A DNA stretch of 64,000 nucleotides from positions 186,001 to 250,000 of the forward strand of contig NZ_BAGE01000018.1 in assembly GCF_000308675.1 (NCBI RefSeq), given 5' to 3'. Below, piece by piece: positions 17,895 through 27,710 of the stretch (positions are counted from its first letter, which is position 1; every line of letters starts with the position of its first letter). Below the pieces are notes generated by a model that did no database searches, was not told the origin of the DNA, and worked only from the letters and a program-made list of their open reading frames with translations. Source of the DNA: Nocardia paucivorans NBRC 100373. Lineage in GTDB: Bacteria > Actinomycetota > Actinomycetes > Mycobacteriales > Mycobacteriaceae. The translations under genes and the position numbers were made by a program.

Positions 17895-18263
17895 GTTCGG
17901 GTTGCCTTGCAGCGGGGCGTGTCCGCGACCGGCCATCGTCGGTCGACCTGGAGCCACGAACCGGGCGAGGCGAGCAGTAGCCATCCAGTACCTCACCGAT
18001 TTCGGTGTGGGTGCGTCCGGGACAACGGTTCCGACAGCCCGAGCAGGATTTCATCCGGGGCCGAGGAATGATCGGACGGGCGACACGCCCGACCGCGTGG
18101 ACCGGAGAACCATGACAGATGAACAGCGGCGCGGATCGGGCGAGACCCCGGTCGTGGTCTCCACTGAGACGTCATCGTGTGTTCGGGCTGTGCAAAGGAG
18201 GGTGGTACGGGCGCCTGGCCGGCATCCGGACCACGAACGAAAGCGGAGAAAAGGACACTTAGC
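17895..18263 (+). other. Long leader region before rpsJ
   Basis: About 370 bases with no convincing gene between the candidate promoter and the first ribosomal gene. It contains GC-rich stretches able to fold, as expected of an autoregulatory S10 leader, but I could not define a specific structure by eye. A GAAAAGGACAC purine tract lies just before the rpsJ GTG. Confidence 0.4.
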
Positions 18264-18569
18264 GTGGCGGGACAGAAGATCCGCATCAGGCTCAAGGCCT
18301 ATGACCACGAGGCGATCGACGCGTCTGCGCGCAAGATCGTCGAGACGGTGACCCGCACGGGCGCCGAGGTGGTCGGGCCGGTGCCGTTGCCGACCGAGAA
18401 GAACGTGTACTGCGTCATCCGTTCGCCGCACAAGTACAAGGACTCGCGCGAGCACTTCGAGATGCGTACGCACAAGCGGCTGATCGACATCCTCGACCCG
18501 ACGCCGAAGACGGTCGACGCGCTCATGCGCATCGACCTGCCGGCCAGCGTCGACGTCAACATTCAGTGA
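18264..18569 (+). CDS. rpsJ: 30S ribosomal protein S10
   Basis: 101 residues beginning GTG-GCG ([19 protein letters not shown]), the standard actinobacterial S10 length and start; the longer frame upstream lacks S10 similarity. S10 lies in the 30S head and also takes part in Nus antitermination. It is the first gene of the S10 operon, which runs without a gap over 300 bases to rpsQ. Confidence 0.97.
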   Translation: MAGQKIRIRLKAYDHEAIDASARKIVETVTRTGAEVVGPVPLPTEKNVYCVIRSPHKYKDSREHFEMRTHKRLIDILDPTPKTVDALMRIDLPASVDVNIQ

Positions 18570-18583
18570 CGGGGACTCGAGAT

Positions 18584-19249
18584 ATGACTGACAACAAGAA
18601 CCGGCCCGCGGCCGGCATCCTGGGCACCAAGCTCGGCATGACCCAGGTGTTCGACGAGAAGAACCGCGTCGTTCCGGTGACCGTCGTCAAGGCCGGTCCC
18701 AACGTGGTCACTCAGATCCGCACCGCCGAGCGGGACGGCTACAGCGCCGTGCAGCTCGCCTACGGCGCCATCGACCCCCGCAAGGTGAACAAGCCGGTCG
18801 CCGGTCAGTTCGCCAAGGCCGGTGTCACCCCGCGGCGGCATGTCGCGGAGATCCGCGTCGCGGATGCCTCCAACTTCGAGGTCGGCCAGGAACTGTCCGC
18901 CGACGTGTTCGAAGAGGGCAGCTACGTCGACGTCACCGGCATCAGCAAGGGCAAGGGCTACGCGGGCACCATGAAGCGCCACGGTTTCCGTGGCCAGGGC
19001 GCCAGCCACGGTGCGCAGGCCGTGCACCGTCGTCCGGGCTCCATCGGTGGTTGCGCCACCCCCGGCCGCGTGTTCAAGGGCATGCGGATGGCCGGCCGGA
19101 TGGGTAACGACCGCGTCACCACGCAGAATCTGTCGGTCCACAAGGTGGACGCCGAGAACGGCCTGCTGCTGATCAAGGGTGCGATCCCGGGTCGTAAGGG
19201 CGGCCTCGTGATCGTCAAGAGCGCCGTGAAGGGTGGTGCGCACGCATGA
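18584..19249 (+). CDS. rplC: 50S ribosomal protein L3
   Basis: 221 residues from ATG ([23 protein letters not shown]). The L3 signature [16 protein letters not shown] and the loop [20 protein letters not shown] that reaches towards the peptidyl transferase centre are intact. It begins 14 bases after rpsJ and overlaps rplD by four bases. Confidence 0.97.
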   Translation: MTDNKNRPAAGILGTKLGMTQVFDEKNRVVPVTVVKAGPNVVTQIRTAERDGYSAVQLAYGAIDPRKVNKPVAGQFAKAGVTPRRHVAEIRVADASNFEVGQELSADVFEEGSYVDVTGISKGKGYAGTMKRHGFRGQGASHGAQAVHRRPGSIGGCATPGRVFKGMRMAGRMGNDRVTTQNLSVHKVDAENGLLLIKGAIPGRKGGLVIVKSAVKGGAHA

Positions 19250-19953
19250 CCAGCTCCGCAGTAAGCACGGAGAAGAAGTCCGCGAACCTCACGTTGCCGG
19301 TCAAGGAGATCGGTGGCAAGACCAACGGCACCGTCGAACTCCCCGCGGAGATCTTCGACGTGACCGCGAACATCGCGCTGATGCACCAGGTGGTCGTGGC
19401 CCAGCGGGCCGCCGCTCGCCAGGGCACGCACTCCACCAAGACCCGCGGCGAGGTCCGCGGTGGTGGTAAGAAGCCGTACCGCCAGAAGGGCACCGGCCGC
19501 GCCCGTCAGGGTTCGACCCGCGCCCCGCAGTTCACCGGTGGTGGCACCGTGCACGGCCCGAAGCCGCGCGACTACAGCCAGCGCACCCCGAAGAAGATGA
19601 TCCGGGCCGCGCTGTGCGGCGCGCTGTCGGACCGGGCGCGCAACGAGCGCATCCACGTGATCAGCGAGCTGGTTGCGGGCCAGACCCCGTCCACCAAGAC
19701 CGCCAAGACCTTCCTGTCCGAGCTGTCGGATCGCAAGAAGTTCCTGCTCGTGGTCGGCCGGGAAGACGTCACCGCGTGGAAGAGCGCGCGCAACCTGGAG
19801 TTCGTGCACATCCTCGCGCCGGACCAGCTGAACACCTATGACGTGCTGGACAGCGACGAGGTCGTCTTCAGCGTCGAGGCACTGAACGCCTTCGTCCACG
19901 GTCCCGAGGAGTCTGCGCAGGACGCAGCGGCCGCACAGGAGGAGAGCAAGTGA
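19246..19953 (+). CDS. rplD: 50S ribosomal protein L4
   Basis: 235 residues. The extended loop [19 protein letters not shown] that lines the exit tunnel is present. It has an N-terminal extension of ~12 residues and an acidic Ala-rich tail ([15 protein letters not shown]), both common in actinobacteria. Start ATG overlaps the rplC stop; the stop overlaps the rplW GTG. In other bacteria L4 is the S10-operon autoregulator. Confidence 0.97.
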   Translation: MTSSAVSTEKKSANLTLPVKEIGGKTNGTVELPAEIFDVTANIALMHQVVVAQRAAARQGTHSTKTRGEVRGGGKKPYRQKGTGRARQGSTRAPQFTGGGTVHGPKPRDYSQRTPKKMIRAALCGALSDRARNERIHVISELVAGQTPSTKTAKTFLSELSDRKKFLLVVGREDVTAWKSARNLEFVHILAPDQLNTYDVLDSDEVVFSVEALNAFVHGPEESAQDAAAAQEESK

Positions 19954-20255
19954 CCACCATCGCCGATCCGCGCGACATTCTGCTGGCGCCGGTCATCTCG
20001 GAGAAATCCTACGGCCTGATCGAGGAAGGCACCTACACCTTCCTGGTGCACCCGGACTCCAACAAGACCCAGATCAAGATTGCGGTCGAGAAGGTCTTCG
20101 GGGTGAAGGTCACCAGCGTCAACACCGCCAACCGTCAGGGCAAGCGCAAGCGGACCCGCTTCGGTTACGGCAAGCGCAAGAACACCAAGCGCGCGCTCGT
20201 GACCATCTCGGCCGACAGCAAGCCCATCGAGATCTTCGGAGGCCCGGTCGCGTAA
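19950..20255 (+). CDS. rplW: 50S ribosomal protein L23
   Basis: 101 residues starting at GTG ([21 protein letters not shown]). The family core [20 protein letters not shown] and [14 protein letters not shown] are intact. L23 sits at the tunnel exit and docks trigger factor and SRP. It is translationally coupled to rplD by a four-base overlap. Confidence 0.97.
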   Translation: MTTIADPRDILLAPVISEKSYGLIEEGTYTFLVHPDSNKTQIKIAVEKVFGVKVTSVNTANRQGKRKRTRFGYGKRKNTKRALVTISADSKPIEIFGGPVA

Positions 20256-20288
20256 GCGACGGGGATTCCAGAAAGCAGAGAAGAACTC

Positions 20289-21125
<837 letters not shown>

Positions 21126-21139
21126 GGAGGAGGTAAGAA

Positions 21140-21421
21140 ATGCCACGCAGCCTCAAGAAGGGCCCGTTCGTCGACGACCACCTCCTCGCGAAGGTGGACG
21201 CGCAGAACGAGAAGGGCACCAAGCAGGTCATCAAGACCTGGTCGCGTCGCTCGACCATCATCCCCGATTTCATCGGCCACACCTTCGCCGTCCACGACGG
21301 CCGCAAGCATGTGCCGGTGTTCGTCTCGGAGGCCATGGTCGGCCACAAGCTCGGTGAGTTCGCGCCGACCAGGACGTTCAAGAGCCACGTCAAGGAAGAT
21401 CGGAAGAGCAAGCGGCGATGA
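21140..21421 (+). CDS. rpsS: 30S ribosomal protein S19
   Basis: 93 residues ([16 protein letters not shown]). Conserved [27 protein letters not shown] and the C-terminal [16 protein letters not shown] are present. AAGGAGGAGG precedes the ATG, the strongest ribosome site in the operon. It overlaps rplV by four bases (ATGA). Confidence 0.97.
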   Translation: MPRSLKKGPFVDDHLLAKVDAQNEKGTKQVIKTWSRRSTIIPDFIGHTFAVHDGRKHVPVFVSEAMVGHKLGEFAPTRTFKSHVKEDRKSKRR

Positions 21422-21819
21422 CGACGACCGAGACTCAGAACCCGACCGCACGCGCGACCGCCAGGTTCGTCCGCGTGACTCCGATGAAGGCTCGCCGCGT
21501 TGTGGACATGGTCCGCGGCAAGCGGGTCGATGAGGCCCTGGCCCTGCTGAAGTTCGCTCCGCAGGCCGCCAGCGAGCCCGTCGCCAAGGTTGTTGCCAGC
21601 GCCGCGGCGAACGCCGAGAACAACCTCGGCCTGAACCCGGACACCCTGGTCATCTCGACGGCCTACGTCGACGAGGGCGCGACCATGAAGCGGTTCCAGC
21701 CGCGTGCCCAGGGTCGGGCGTTCCGTATCCGCAAGCGCACCAGCCACATCACGATCGAGGTCGAGAGCGTCCCCACCGCAGGTGGCACTCGTGGCCGCCG
21801 GAAGGGAGGGGCGAAGTAA
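21418..21819 (+). CDS. rplV: 50S ribosomal protein L22
   Basis: 133 residues. [22 protein letters not shown] and the tunnel hairpin region [20 protein letters not shown] are intact; the N-terminus is a short polar extension. Mutations in this hairpin affect macrolide binding in other species. Here it matches the usual sequence. The stop directly abuts the rpsC ATG. Confidence 0.97.
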   Translation: MTTTETQNPTARATARFVRVTPMKARRVVDMVRGKRVDEALALLKFAPQAASEPVAKVVASAAANAENNLGLNPDTLVISTAYVDEGATMKRFQPRAQGRAFRIRKRTSHITIEVESVPTAGGTRGRRKGGAK

Positions 21820-22617
<798 letters not shown>

Positions 22618-22620
22618 CCC

Positions 22621-23037
22621 ATGCTGATGCCGCGCAAGGTCAAGCACCGCAAGCAGCATCACCCCAAGCGCACCGGTATCTCCAAGGGCGGCACCTCGGT
22701 GGCGTTCGGTGAATACGGTATCCAGGCGCTGGAACCGTCGTATGTCACCAACCGGCAGATCGAGTCGGCGCGTATCGCGATGACCCGCCACATCAAGCGT
22801 GGCGGCAAGATCTGGATCAACATCTACCCGGACCGTCCGCTCACCAAGAAGCCCGCCGAGACCCGTATGGGTTCCGGTAAGGGTTCGCCGGAATGGTGGG
22901 TCGCGAACGTGAAGCCGGGTCGGGTGATGTTCGAGATGAGTTACCCGAACGAGGAGATCGCTCGCGAGGCGCTGCGCCGCGCGATGCACAAGCTCCCGAT
23001 GAAGTGCCGGATCGTGACAAGGGAGGAGCAGTTCTGA
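22621..23037 (+). CDS. rplP: 50S ribosomal protein L16
   Basis: 138 residues ([14 protein letters not shown]). [25 protein letters not shown] and the [14 protein letters not shown] end are typical. It organises the A-site region of the large subunit. It overlaps the next start by one base (TGATG). Confidence 0.97.
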   Translation: MLMPRKVKHRKQHHPKRTGISKGGTSVAFGEYGIQALEPSYVTNRQIESARIAMTRHIKRGGKIWINIYPDRPLTKKPAETRMGSGKGSPEWWVANVKPGRVMFEMSYPNEEIAREALRRAMHKLPMKCRIVTREEQF

Positions 23038-23276
23038 TGGCTACCGGAACACCGGCCGCAGAGCTCCGCGAGCTGACCGAGGAGGAGCTCGTCTCCCGCC
23101 TGCGTGAATCGAAGGAAGAGCTGTTCAACCTGCGCTTCCAGATGGCGACGGGTCAGTTGACCAACAACCGCCGGCTGCGTGTGGTGCGTCACGAAATCGC
23201 GCGTATCTACACGGTCATGCGTGAGCGTGAGCTCGGTTTGGCCACCGGACCCGCTGACAAGGGAGATGCGGCATGA
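23037..23276 (+). CDS. rpmC: 50S ribosomal protein L29
   Basis: 79 residues from the ATG in TGATGG. The two-helix L29 core reads [32 protein letters not shown]. The upstream extension of the frame lies within rplP and is not used. GGGAGGAG provides the ribosome site. It overlaps rpsQ by four bases. Confidence 0.96.
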   Translation: MATGTPAAELRELTEEELVSRLRESKEELFNLRFQMATGQLTNNRRLRVVRHEIARIYTVMRERELGLATGPADKGDAA

Positions 23277-23548
23277 GCGAGGAGAAGGTGACCGAGGAGC
23301 GGGGCCGCCGTAAGGTTCGGATCGGCTACGTGGTCTCGGACAAGATGAACAAGACCATCGTGGTGGAGCTGGAGGATCGGGTGAAGCACCCGCTCTACGG
23401 CAAGATCATCCGCACCACCTCGAAGGTGAAGGCGCACGACGAGAACGAGATCGCCGGTGTGGGCGACCGCGTGCAGCTGATGGAGACCCGCCCGCTGTCG
23501 GCCACCAAGCGGTGGCGGCTGGTGGAGATCCTGGAGAAGGCCAAGTAG
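23273..23548 (+). CDS. rpsQ: 30S ribosomal protein S17
   Basis: 91 residues with the S17 OB-fold signature [27 protein letters not shown]. Last gene of this ribosomal block. In many bacteria rplN follows directly; here rplN lies 37 kb away, past the siderophore island. Confidence 0.97.
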   Translation: MSEEKVTEERGRRKVRIGYVVSDKMNKTIVVELEDRVKHPLYGKIIRTTSKVKAHDENEIAGVGDRVQLMETRPLSATKRWRLVEILEKAK

Positions 23549-23580
23549 GCCTACTCCACTTCGACTGACAGTCGTATATC

Positions 23581-23617
23581 GAAGGCCCGCTTCCCGTTTC
23601 GTCGGGGGCGGGCCTTC
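23581..23617 (+). terminator. Terminator after rpsQ
   Basis: A 10-bp perfect stem GAAGGCCCGC / GCGGGCCTTC with a GC-rich loop, 32 bases after the rpsQ stop. It would end S10-operon transcription before the inserted island. Confidence 0.7.
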
Positions 23618-23657
23618 GGCGTATACGGTTGTCGCGGGTTGATTGTCTCGGTAATGG

Positions 23658-24119
23658 GTGTGCCGGCGGATGGAGAGTATCGCGCACCGTCTGCCGTCGC
23701 CCTTGCGTAGGGATGCGGTAACGGCGGCGTACCTGCATGATGTCGGCTACGGCTATCCGGATACCGGATTTCATCCGATCGACGGGGCGCGGCTGCTGCG
23801 TTCGCTCGGGTACTCGCCCGTGGGGTGTCATATTGTCGCGTTTCACACCGCGTCCGAGGTCGAGGCAAAGGTGCGCGGGTTCGACAGAAGTATTTTCAAG
23901 CCGTTTACGCTGAAAGCGTGTTCCCGCCTTGGACATTGCCGATGATTTCATGTGGTGGGCGGATCTTTCCACCGGTCTACATGGAGAAGCATTCACCGTG
24001 GACGAACGCCTATCGGAAATTCTGAGCCGATACGGGGCCGGAAGTGTCGTTCACACCGCTATGAAGCGAGCGGAGCCCTGGTTACGTGGGGCTGTTCAGC
24101 GTGGGTCCGAATCGATATA
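23658..24119 (+). pseudogene. HD-domain phosphohydrolase remnant (frameshifted, 5'-truncated)
   Basis: Two frames together spell an HD-type hydrolase. The first (23658 to about 23890) reads MESIAHRLPSP, AYLHDVGYGYPDTGFHP and IDGARLLRSLGYSP, with the HD metal pair and a following AFHT. The second (from about 23929) reads DFMWWADLSTG and then VDERLSEILSRYG, GSVVH and MKRAEPWLRGAV, the normal C-terminal half. The join needs a frame change in the AT-rich stretch 23885-23930. The N-terminal helix before MESIA is missing behind an in-frame TAA. Family members hydrolyse nucleotides or related phosphates. Almost certainly non-functional. Confidence 0.65.
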
Positions 24120-24578
24120 GGGCTCATCGTGGGTGAGCGCCCAATCGATCCGCTTCCGTTGACTGGGGTCCATCCGTAGCTCGGGAATACGGTTGACCGG
24201 AACCCACTCGACTTGTGTGCTTTCGTCGCTGGGCGTCGGGGTGCCGCCGATCGGCTCGGCTCGATAGACCACCGTGAACTCCTGCCGAACCTCGTCGTTG
24301 CTCGTGTAGTGGATGACGTGGGTGGGGTCGGTGAAGGTTCCGACCAGCCCGGTGACACCAATATCGATGCCGGCCTCTTCCCGGGTCTCGCGGACAGCGG
24401 TTCGAGTCAACGATTCACCCGGATCGTGTGCACCACCGGGCATGGACCAATTTCCATTATCGGATCGACATATCAGTAGGACCGTGCCATCACGGTGGAT
24501 GAAGGCGGCGGCGCTCGGTCGCACACTATTGGCGGTCGGCGCGTTGGGATCTTGGTGGTAGTCGATTCGGCGACCCAT
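24096..24578 (-). CDS. Nudix hydrolase
   Basis: 160 residues from ATG at 24578 (MGRRIDYHQDPNAPTANS). A complete Nudix box GGAHDPGESLTRTAVRETREEAG lies at about residues 53-75 and fits Gx5Ex7REUxEExGU. The preceding strand LICRSDNGNWSMPGG and the following FTDPTHVIHY fit the fold. The enzymes hydrolyse nucleoside diphosphates linked to another group; the substrate is unknown. It begins four bases after the end of the interrupted XRE regulator gene, so the two formed an operon, an arrangement common in Streptomyces and Nocardia. Its 3' end overlaps the tail of the convergent HD pseudogene. Confidence 0.85.
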   Translation of the reverse strand: MGRRIDYHQDPNAPTANSVRPSAAAFIHRDGTVLLICRSDNGNWSMPGGAHDPGESLTRTAVRETREEAGIDIGVTGLVGTFTDPTHVIHYTSNDEVRQEFTVVYRAEPIGGTPTPSDESTQVEWVPVNRIPELRMDPSQRKRIDWALTHDEPYIDSDPR

Positions 24579-24582
24579 GAAC

Positions 24583-25320
24583 TCAGAGTAGTGCCGGGCG
24601 ACCCGTGGCCCAGACGGCTTCGAATGACTCCGTGTAGTAGCCGAACAGGTGGCCGCCGGGTACCCGCTGTAAATGTTGGACCGGTGACCTCGCTGCATAG
24701 GTGCCATAGCTGTGCGTGTTGACGAGCATCGAGTCGTCGAAGCGGTAGATGCTGTTGTACAGCGGAGTGCGATGGGTACGGATATCGACCATGGGGGAAG
24801 AAGTTGTTTCCCAAAGGTATTCAAGCGTCGACCGACAGCGCTGAGGCAGCGAGGGTAGGCCCTCTTCGCGAGAACGAGCAATCACCTCGGGTGAATCCGA
24901 TTCACCCAGAAGGATTCGAATCACGACGCCGGCTGCTGCCTTGGTACGAACGACATCTACGAAGTCGAGTGATTCCACCAGGAAACCGCCTGCGTAGACG
25001 AGAACGTCGATACGATTTGTGACCTGTCGCATGAGCGCGCGCCATACATCATGTGGCACTTCGAGGCGAGTCGGCCAGATCTGCACCATTTCGGACAGGG
25101 ATGCCGCGGAAGCGCGACTGCCGGCCAAAAGTTCAGGCCACAGATAGGTTTCGTCACGACCCAATGCGTGAGCGGCTGCGAGCCGAAGCCTTGGATGAGG
25201 GCATCAGCCCTGGGTTATCCACCGTTCCACGGTCTTCACGTTGACTTCCAATCGATCTGCAAGGGCGTACTTCGTGAGGTTTGCGGCAGCCATTGCAGTC
25301 CGGAGGCGTTCATTCGGCAT
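24583..25320 (-). pseudogene. XRE-family regulator interrupted by one in-frame TGA
   Basis: One continuous 246-codon frame from ATG at 25320 (GAAGGC upstream) except for a TGA at 25204-25206, codon 39. Before the stop: MPNERLRTAMAAANL and ALADRLEVNVKTVERWITQG, a complete helix-turn-helix. After it, in the same frame: CPHPRLRLAAAHALGRDETYLWPELL, then the long effector part with IDVLVYAGGFLVESLDFVDVV, VVIRILLGESDSPEV and IYRFDDSMLVNTHSYG. The TGA falls where relatives have an Arg or Thr, so a single CGA-to-TGA change would explain it. Either a recent nonsense mutation, a sequencing error or recoding. The remaining 3' part could be translated alone (TTG near 25164) as a DNA-binding-free fragment. 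Same strand and four bases from a Nudix gene. Confidence 0.75.
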
Positions 25321-25341
25321 GCCTTCATACTGCTCGAAAAT

Positions 25342-25382
25342 GTCCCTATAAGTCCCACATTGGCGATTACGGCGTCCCTATA
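25342..25382. promoter_or_regulatory. Direct repeats GTCCCTATA in a divergent promoter region
   Basis: GTCCCTATA occurs at 25342-25350 and 25374-25382, 32 bases (three helical turns) apart, followed by similar (A/C)GTC bases. They lie 22-62 bases upstream of the XRE regulator start and before the divergent small gene. Helical phasing suggests operator sites for the XRE protein; inferred from position. Confidence 0.4.
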
Positions 25383-25501
25383 CGTCACGAGATCCTTGAT
25401 GCGCTCGAGGTAGCAGAACTTCGGTTCCCGCTCGGGCTCGGAAACCTGATCGGCCCGGCGTGGAACTCGACACTCGACCACAACTCCTATCGAGGTCTCC
25501 G

Positions 25502-25786
25502 ATGACAGAGATTTCTCCTGGTCTGCCCGCAGCCGACGCGGACACCATGATGCCGTGTGATGGCGAGGCACCGGCCTTGCCGGTCAGAACGCCCATCAAA
25601 ACCCGGACGTCGGCGACCGCACATCGACTTTGGCGGGAAAGCGAATGCCGTGATCGTGCCACTTTCGAGCATATCGCCACGGCTCTTCGCAATCTCGATA
25701 CCGACCGTTCGTACCGCCCACAGGACGAGGTGGATGGCGTTATCGCCCGATGGCGCGCCGCCCGTGCCGGAGGTTCACGCATATGA
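25502..25786 (+). CDS. Small hypothetical protein, first gene of a two-gene module
   Basis: 94 residues from ATG 25502 (MTEISPGLPAADADTMM). The N-terminal half is low in structure and Pro/Thr-rich. The C-terminal half forms likely helices (RDRATFEHIATALRNLDTD, then DEVDGVIARWRAARAG). I do not recognise a family. The frame extends 14 codons upstream without a better start. It overlaps the next gene by four bases (ATGA), so the two are probably produced together. GC content is visibly lower than in the ribosomal genes. A similar pair lies at 27564-28063. Confidence 0.6.
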   Translation: MTEISPGLPAADADTMMPCDGEAPALPVRTPIKTRTSATAHRLWRESECRDRATFEHIATALRNLDTDRSYRPQDEVDGVIARWRAARAGGSRI

Positions 25787-26175
25787 CCGCATCTTCCTAT
25801 CGAGCTGCGGCCGGTCGAGTACTTGCCGTCGCCTACTTGCGAACCGATCTCAGCGGTGACGCTCGGGTGCTGGATGAGCACAGGATGAAGCGGTTGTCTG
25901 TCCGGTTCGGATACGAGTTGTGCGACTTCATTCGGGTTGATGCCGCCCAGGTCCATCGGTTGATGCTTCTGGCGGAACGGATCAGGATGTACGGCGCCGA
26001 GGCGGTTTTCGTACCGACTGTCGGCCATTTGGATGGGCAGTTGACGCGGGTGGTCGCGCAGGCCGATGTAATAGAACAGAACGGTGAGACCTACGCTCGA
26101 TGGTCTCCGATCGCGATCATGCTGGGCGACTTGGTCTTCGGTCGCCCGGTCGAGGGTGGCCGGTGGACGTCTTGA
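25783..26175 (+). CDS. Resolvase-like protein without the catalytic Ser
   Basis: 130 residues. The core (VLAVAYLRTDLSGDARV..., RFGYELCDFIRVD, YGAEAVFVPTVGHLDGQL) follows the pattern of the serine-recombinase N-terminal domain: Y-x-R strand, Q/R-rich helix, GF, then the AVFVP strand and the HL turn. The nucleophile position of YxRVS is Asp (YLRTD), and the DRLxR motif is degenerate (GHLDG). No DNA-binding C-terminal domain is present. Strongly similar to the protein at 27707-28063. Probably not an active recombinase; a nucleotide- or protein-binding role is open. The function is unknown. Confidence 0.6.
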   Translation: MTASSYRAAAGRVLAVAYLRTDLSGDARVLDEHRMKRLSVRFGYELCDFIRVDAAQVHRLMLLAERIRMYGAEAVFVPTVGHLDGQLTRVVAQADVIEQNGETYARWSPIAIMLGDLVFGRPVEGGRWTS

Positions 26176-26204
26176 CGAAGGCATCCGGTTCTTTCGTTTG
26201 ATCC

Positions 26205-26226
26205 GAAACCCATTGGAAACCCATTG
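26205..26226 (+). repeat. 11-bp tandem direct repeat
   Basis: GAAACCCATTG occurs twice in immediate succession, 30 bases after the resolvase-like gene in a 249-base gene-free stretch before the Nudix gene. It could be an operator, a slippage product or a recombination scar; nothing else supports one of these. Confidence 0.5.
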
Positions 26227-26424
26227 ATCTGCTGACGTATTCGTTTCCTTATGTCGGCTTTGACGTAGCAATCGGGGGTTGTTTCGAACCGGCAGGAGGG
26301 TTGGGGTGCGCGAATTGTTCGGACTCGGAATGACCGCATCGGTTTCGGGGCCGTATCGAAGAGATGTGCGGGTCCGAGCATCATGGTGTGGGCGGAAAGG
26401 TGTGGTCGCGGCGAGAGTGGAGAG

Positions 26425-26874
26425 ATGACGGAAGGTTTCGCCCGGGCGCGCATGGCGGCGGGAGCATTGTTCGTGCGGTGTGACCGTGTGCTGCTCGTCC
26501 ACAAAACGTACGGTCACGGCTGGGATGTTCCGGGTGGATATGTCGAGCCCGGTGAGGCGCCGGCTGCCGCCTGTCGGCGTGAGATTCGGGAGGAACTCGG
26601 TGTGGATCGCCCGCCTCGGCGTTTGCTGGTGCACGATTGGGCACCGCATCCGAATGAGGGGGACAAGGTTTTGTACCTGTTCGACTGCGGGGAGCTCGGC
26701 GATGAACGGGAGATCGTATTGCAGCGGTCGGAACTGGACCGCTGGGAATGGGTTTCGGTGGAACGGCTCGACGGGATGGTGATTCCGCGGCTTGCTCGGC
26801 GTATTCGGCAAGGTCATACCGCGTATGTCGAGAACAGTGTTCGCTATCTCGAGCATGGTGAACCCGCACCGTGA
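26425..26874 (+). CDS. Nudix hydrolase (MutT-like)
   Basis: 149 residues from ATG 26425 (MTEGFARARMAAGALFVR). The Nudix box is perfect: GGYVEPGEAPAAACRREIREELG, preceded by LLVHKTYGHGWDVPGG. Small size and position suit a nucleotide-pool or NDP-sugar pyrophosphohydrolase; the substrate is unknown. GGAGAG lies very close to the ATG. It is different in sequence from the Nudix protein at 24096-24578. It is followed by a strong terminator shared with the convergent secreted-peptide gene. Confidence 0.87.
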   Translation: MTEGFARARMAAGALFVRCDRVLLVHKTYGHGWDVPGGYVEPGEAPAAACRREIREELGVDRPPRRLLVHDWAPHPNEGDKVLYLFDCGELGDEREIVLQRSELDRWEWVSVERLDGMVIPRLARRIRQGHTAYVENSVRYLEHGEPAP

Positions 26875-26884
26875 GGGGATGGCG

Positions 26885-26927
26885 AAAAGCGGACGGCCCG
26901 TCTCCGGGCTGCGGAGACGGGCCTTTT
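26885..26927. terminator. Bidirectional terminator with T-tract
   Basis: An 11-bp stem GGCCCGTCTCC / GGAGACGGGCC with a GGGCTGC loop region, flanked by AAAA and TTTT, so it works on both strands. It lies between the Nudix gene (+) and the small secreted peptide gene (-). Confidence 0.85.
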
Positions 26928-26962
26928 CGAACCGTGTGGGTTCTGGATTGTGATCGTCCGGT

Positions 26963-27163
26963 CTATCGGCCGATCACGCCGCCTCCCGCGAAGCTGCCGG
27001 TCGAGAGGATTTTCACCAGCTGGAGCACGGTCTGCGAGGAGGATCCCGACGCCGAGCCGGTGCTCGGGACGGGGGTGTCGGTGGCGGAGGCGACGCCGGC
27101 GCCGCTCAGCATCAGGGTTGCGGTGGCGACGCAGCCGATTCCGTACACAGCGAACTTCTTCAT
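26963..27163 (-). CDS. Small secreted peptide of unknown function
   Basis: 66 residues (MKKFAVYGIGCVATATLMLS). A clear Sec signal peptide ends near ASATDTP (about residue 28), leaving a mature peptide of ~38 residues rich in Ser, Gly and Thr, ending FAGGGVIGR. AAGGA precedes the ATG. No Cys in the mature part and no lipobox. Small Ser/Gly-rich exported peptides of this kind are common in Nocardia; the role is unknown. It ends just before a shared terminator. Confidence 0.7.
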   Translation of the reverse strand: MKKFAVYGIGCVATATLMLSGAGVASATDTPVPSTGSASGSSSQTVLQLVKILSTGSFAGGGVIGR

Positions 27164-27563
27164 GGGCGAATCCTTGTTTCATCGCGGAGCGGTCGCCGAG
27201 GGCTTCGGCGACTCGTTCCCCGAGTTGGGCCCAAACCCGAGGTGGCGTAAACAGTACTGTTTCAAAAATCGATTTTCGGATTGCCTGTTCCCACTGTTGG
27301 CAACTATTGTCACGTGACGTGTGAGCTGCCCGTTCGCCTCGTCATTCGGTTTCGGGGTGTTCGCCCGGTGTATCGGAATCATCGGTTATGGTCGGTGAGC
27401 CGGTGGAATTCATCCGGTCGGCCTTCGCTTTTCGCGCTAACGGGGACATGCGCCGAGCGAAAGGTCGGTGAAAGGGCGGCATAACGTACTACCACGGCAG
27501 TTCCGCTGCCACTCGATCGGACCGATCCTGATCTATAGAACATCCGTGCAGGAGGGGTAAGAC
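27164..27563. other. Gene-free, AT-richer intergenic stretch
   Basis: 400 bases between the secreted peptide gene (-) and the small ORF module (+). It holds a near-palindrome TTGTCACGTGACGTGTGA around 27303-27323 and AAAAATCGATTTT-like AT-rich bases near 27265. No gene or RNA is recognisable. Promoters of both flanking genes must lie here. Confidence 0.5.
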
Positions 27564-27710
27564 ATGCGAACGGATCGGGACAATGGTTACGCAGAGTTCG
27601 GCCCGCCGTATTACCGCCTACCGTATTACGGGCTACGGACCGAAGACGAGCGGATCATCGGGGTCGGCGTCGATACTCTCTTCGCCGCGGCGATCGGTGG
27701 TGCGCGGTGA
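27564..27710 (+). CDS. Small ORF, first gene of the second two-gene module
   Basis: 48 residues (MRTDRDNGYAEFGPPYYRLP). It is Tyr/Gly-rich in the middle (PPYYRLPYYGLR) and ends in a hydrophobic helix-like VGVDTLFAAAIGGAR. The strong ribosome site AGGAGGGGTAAG three bases before the ATG supports translation. It overlaps the next gene by four bases (GTGA). It is not similar in sequence to the first gene of the module at 25502, but occupies the same place. The function is unknown. Confidence 0.6.
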   Translation: MRTDRDNGYAEFGPPYYRLPYYGLRTEDERIIGVGVDTLFAAAIGGAR

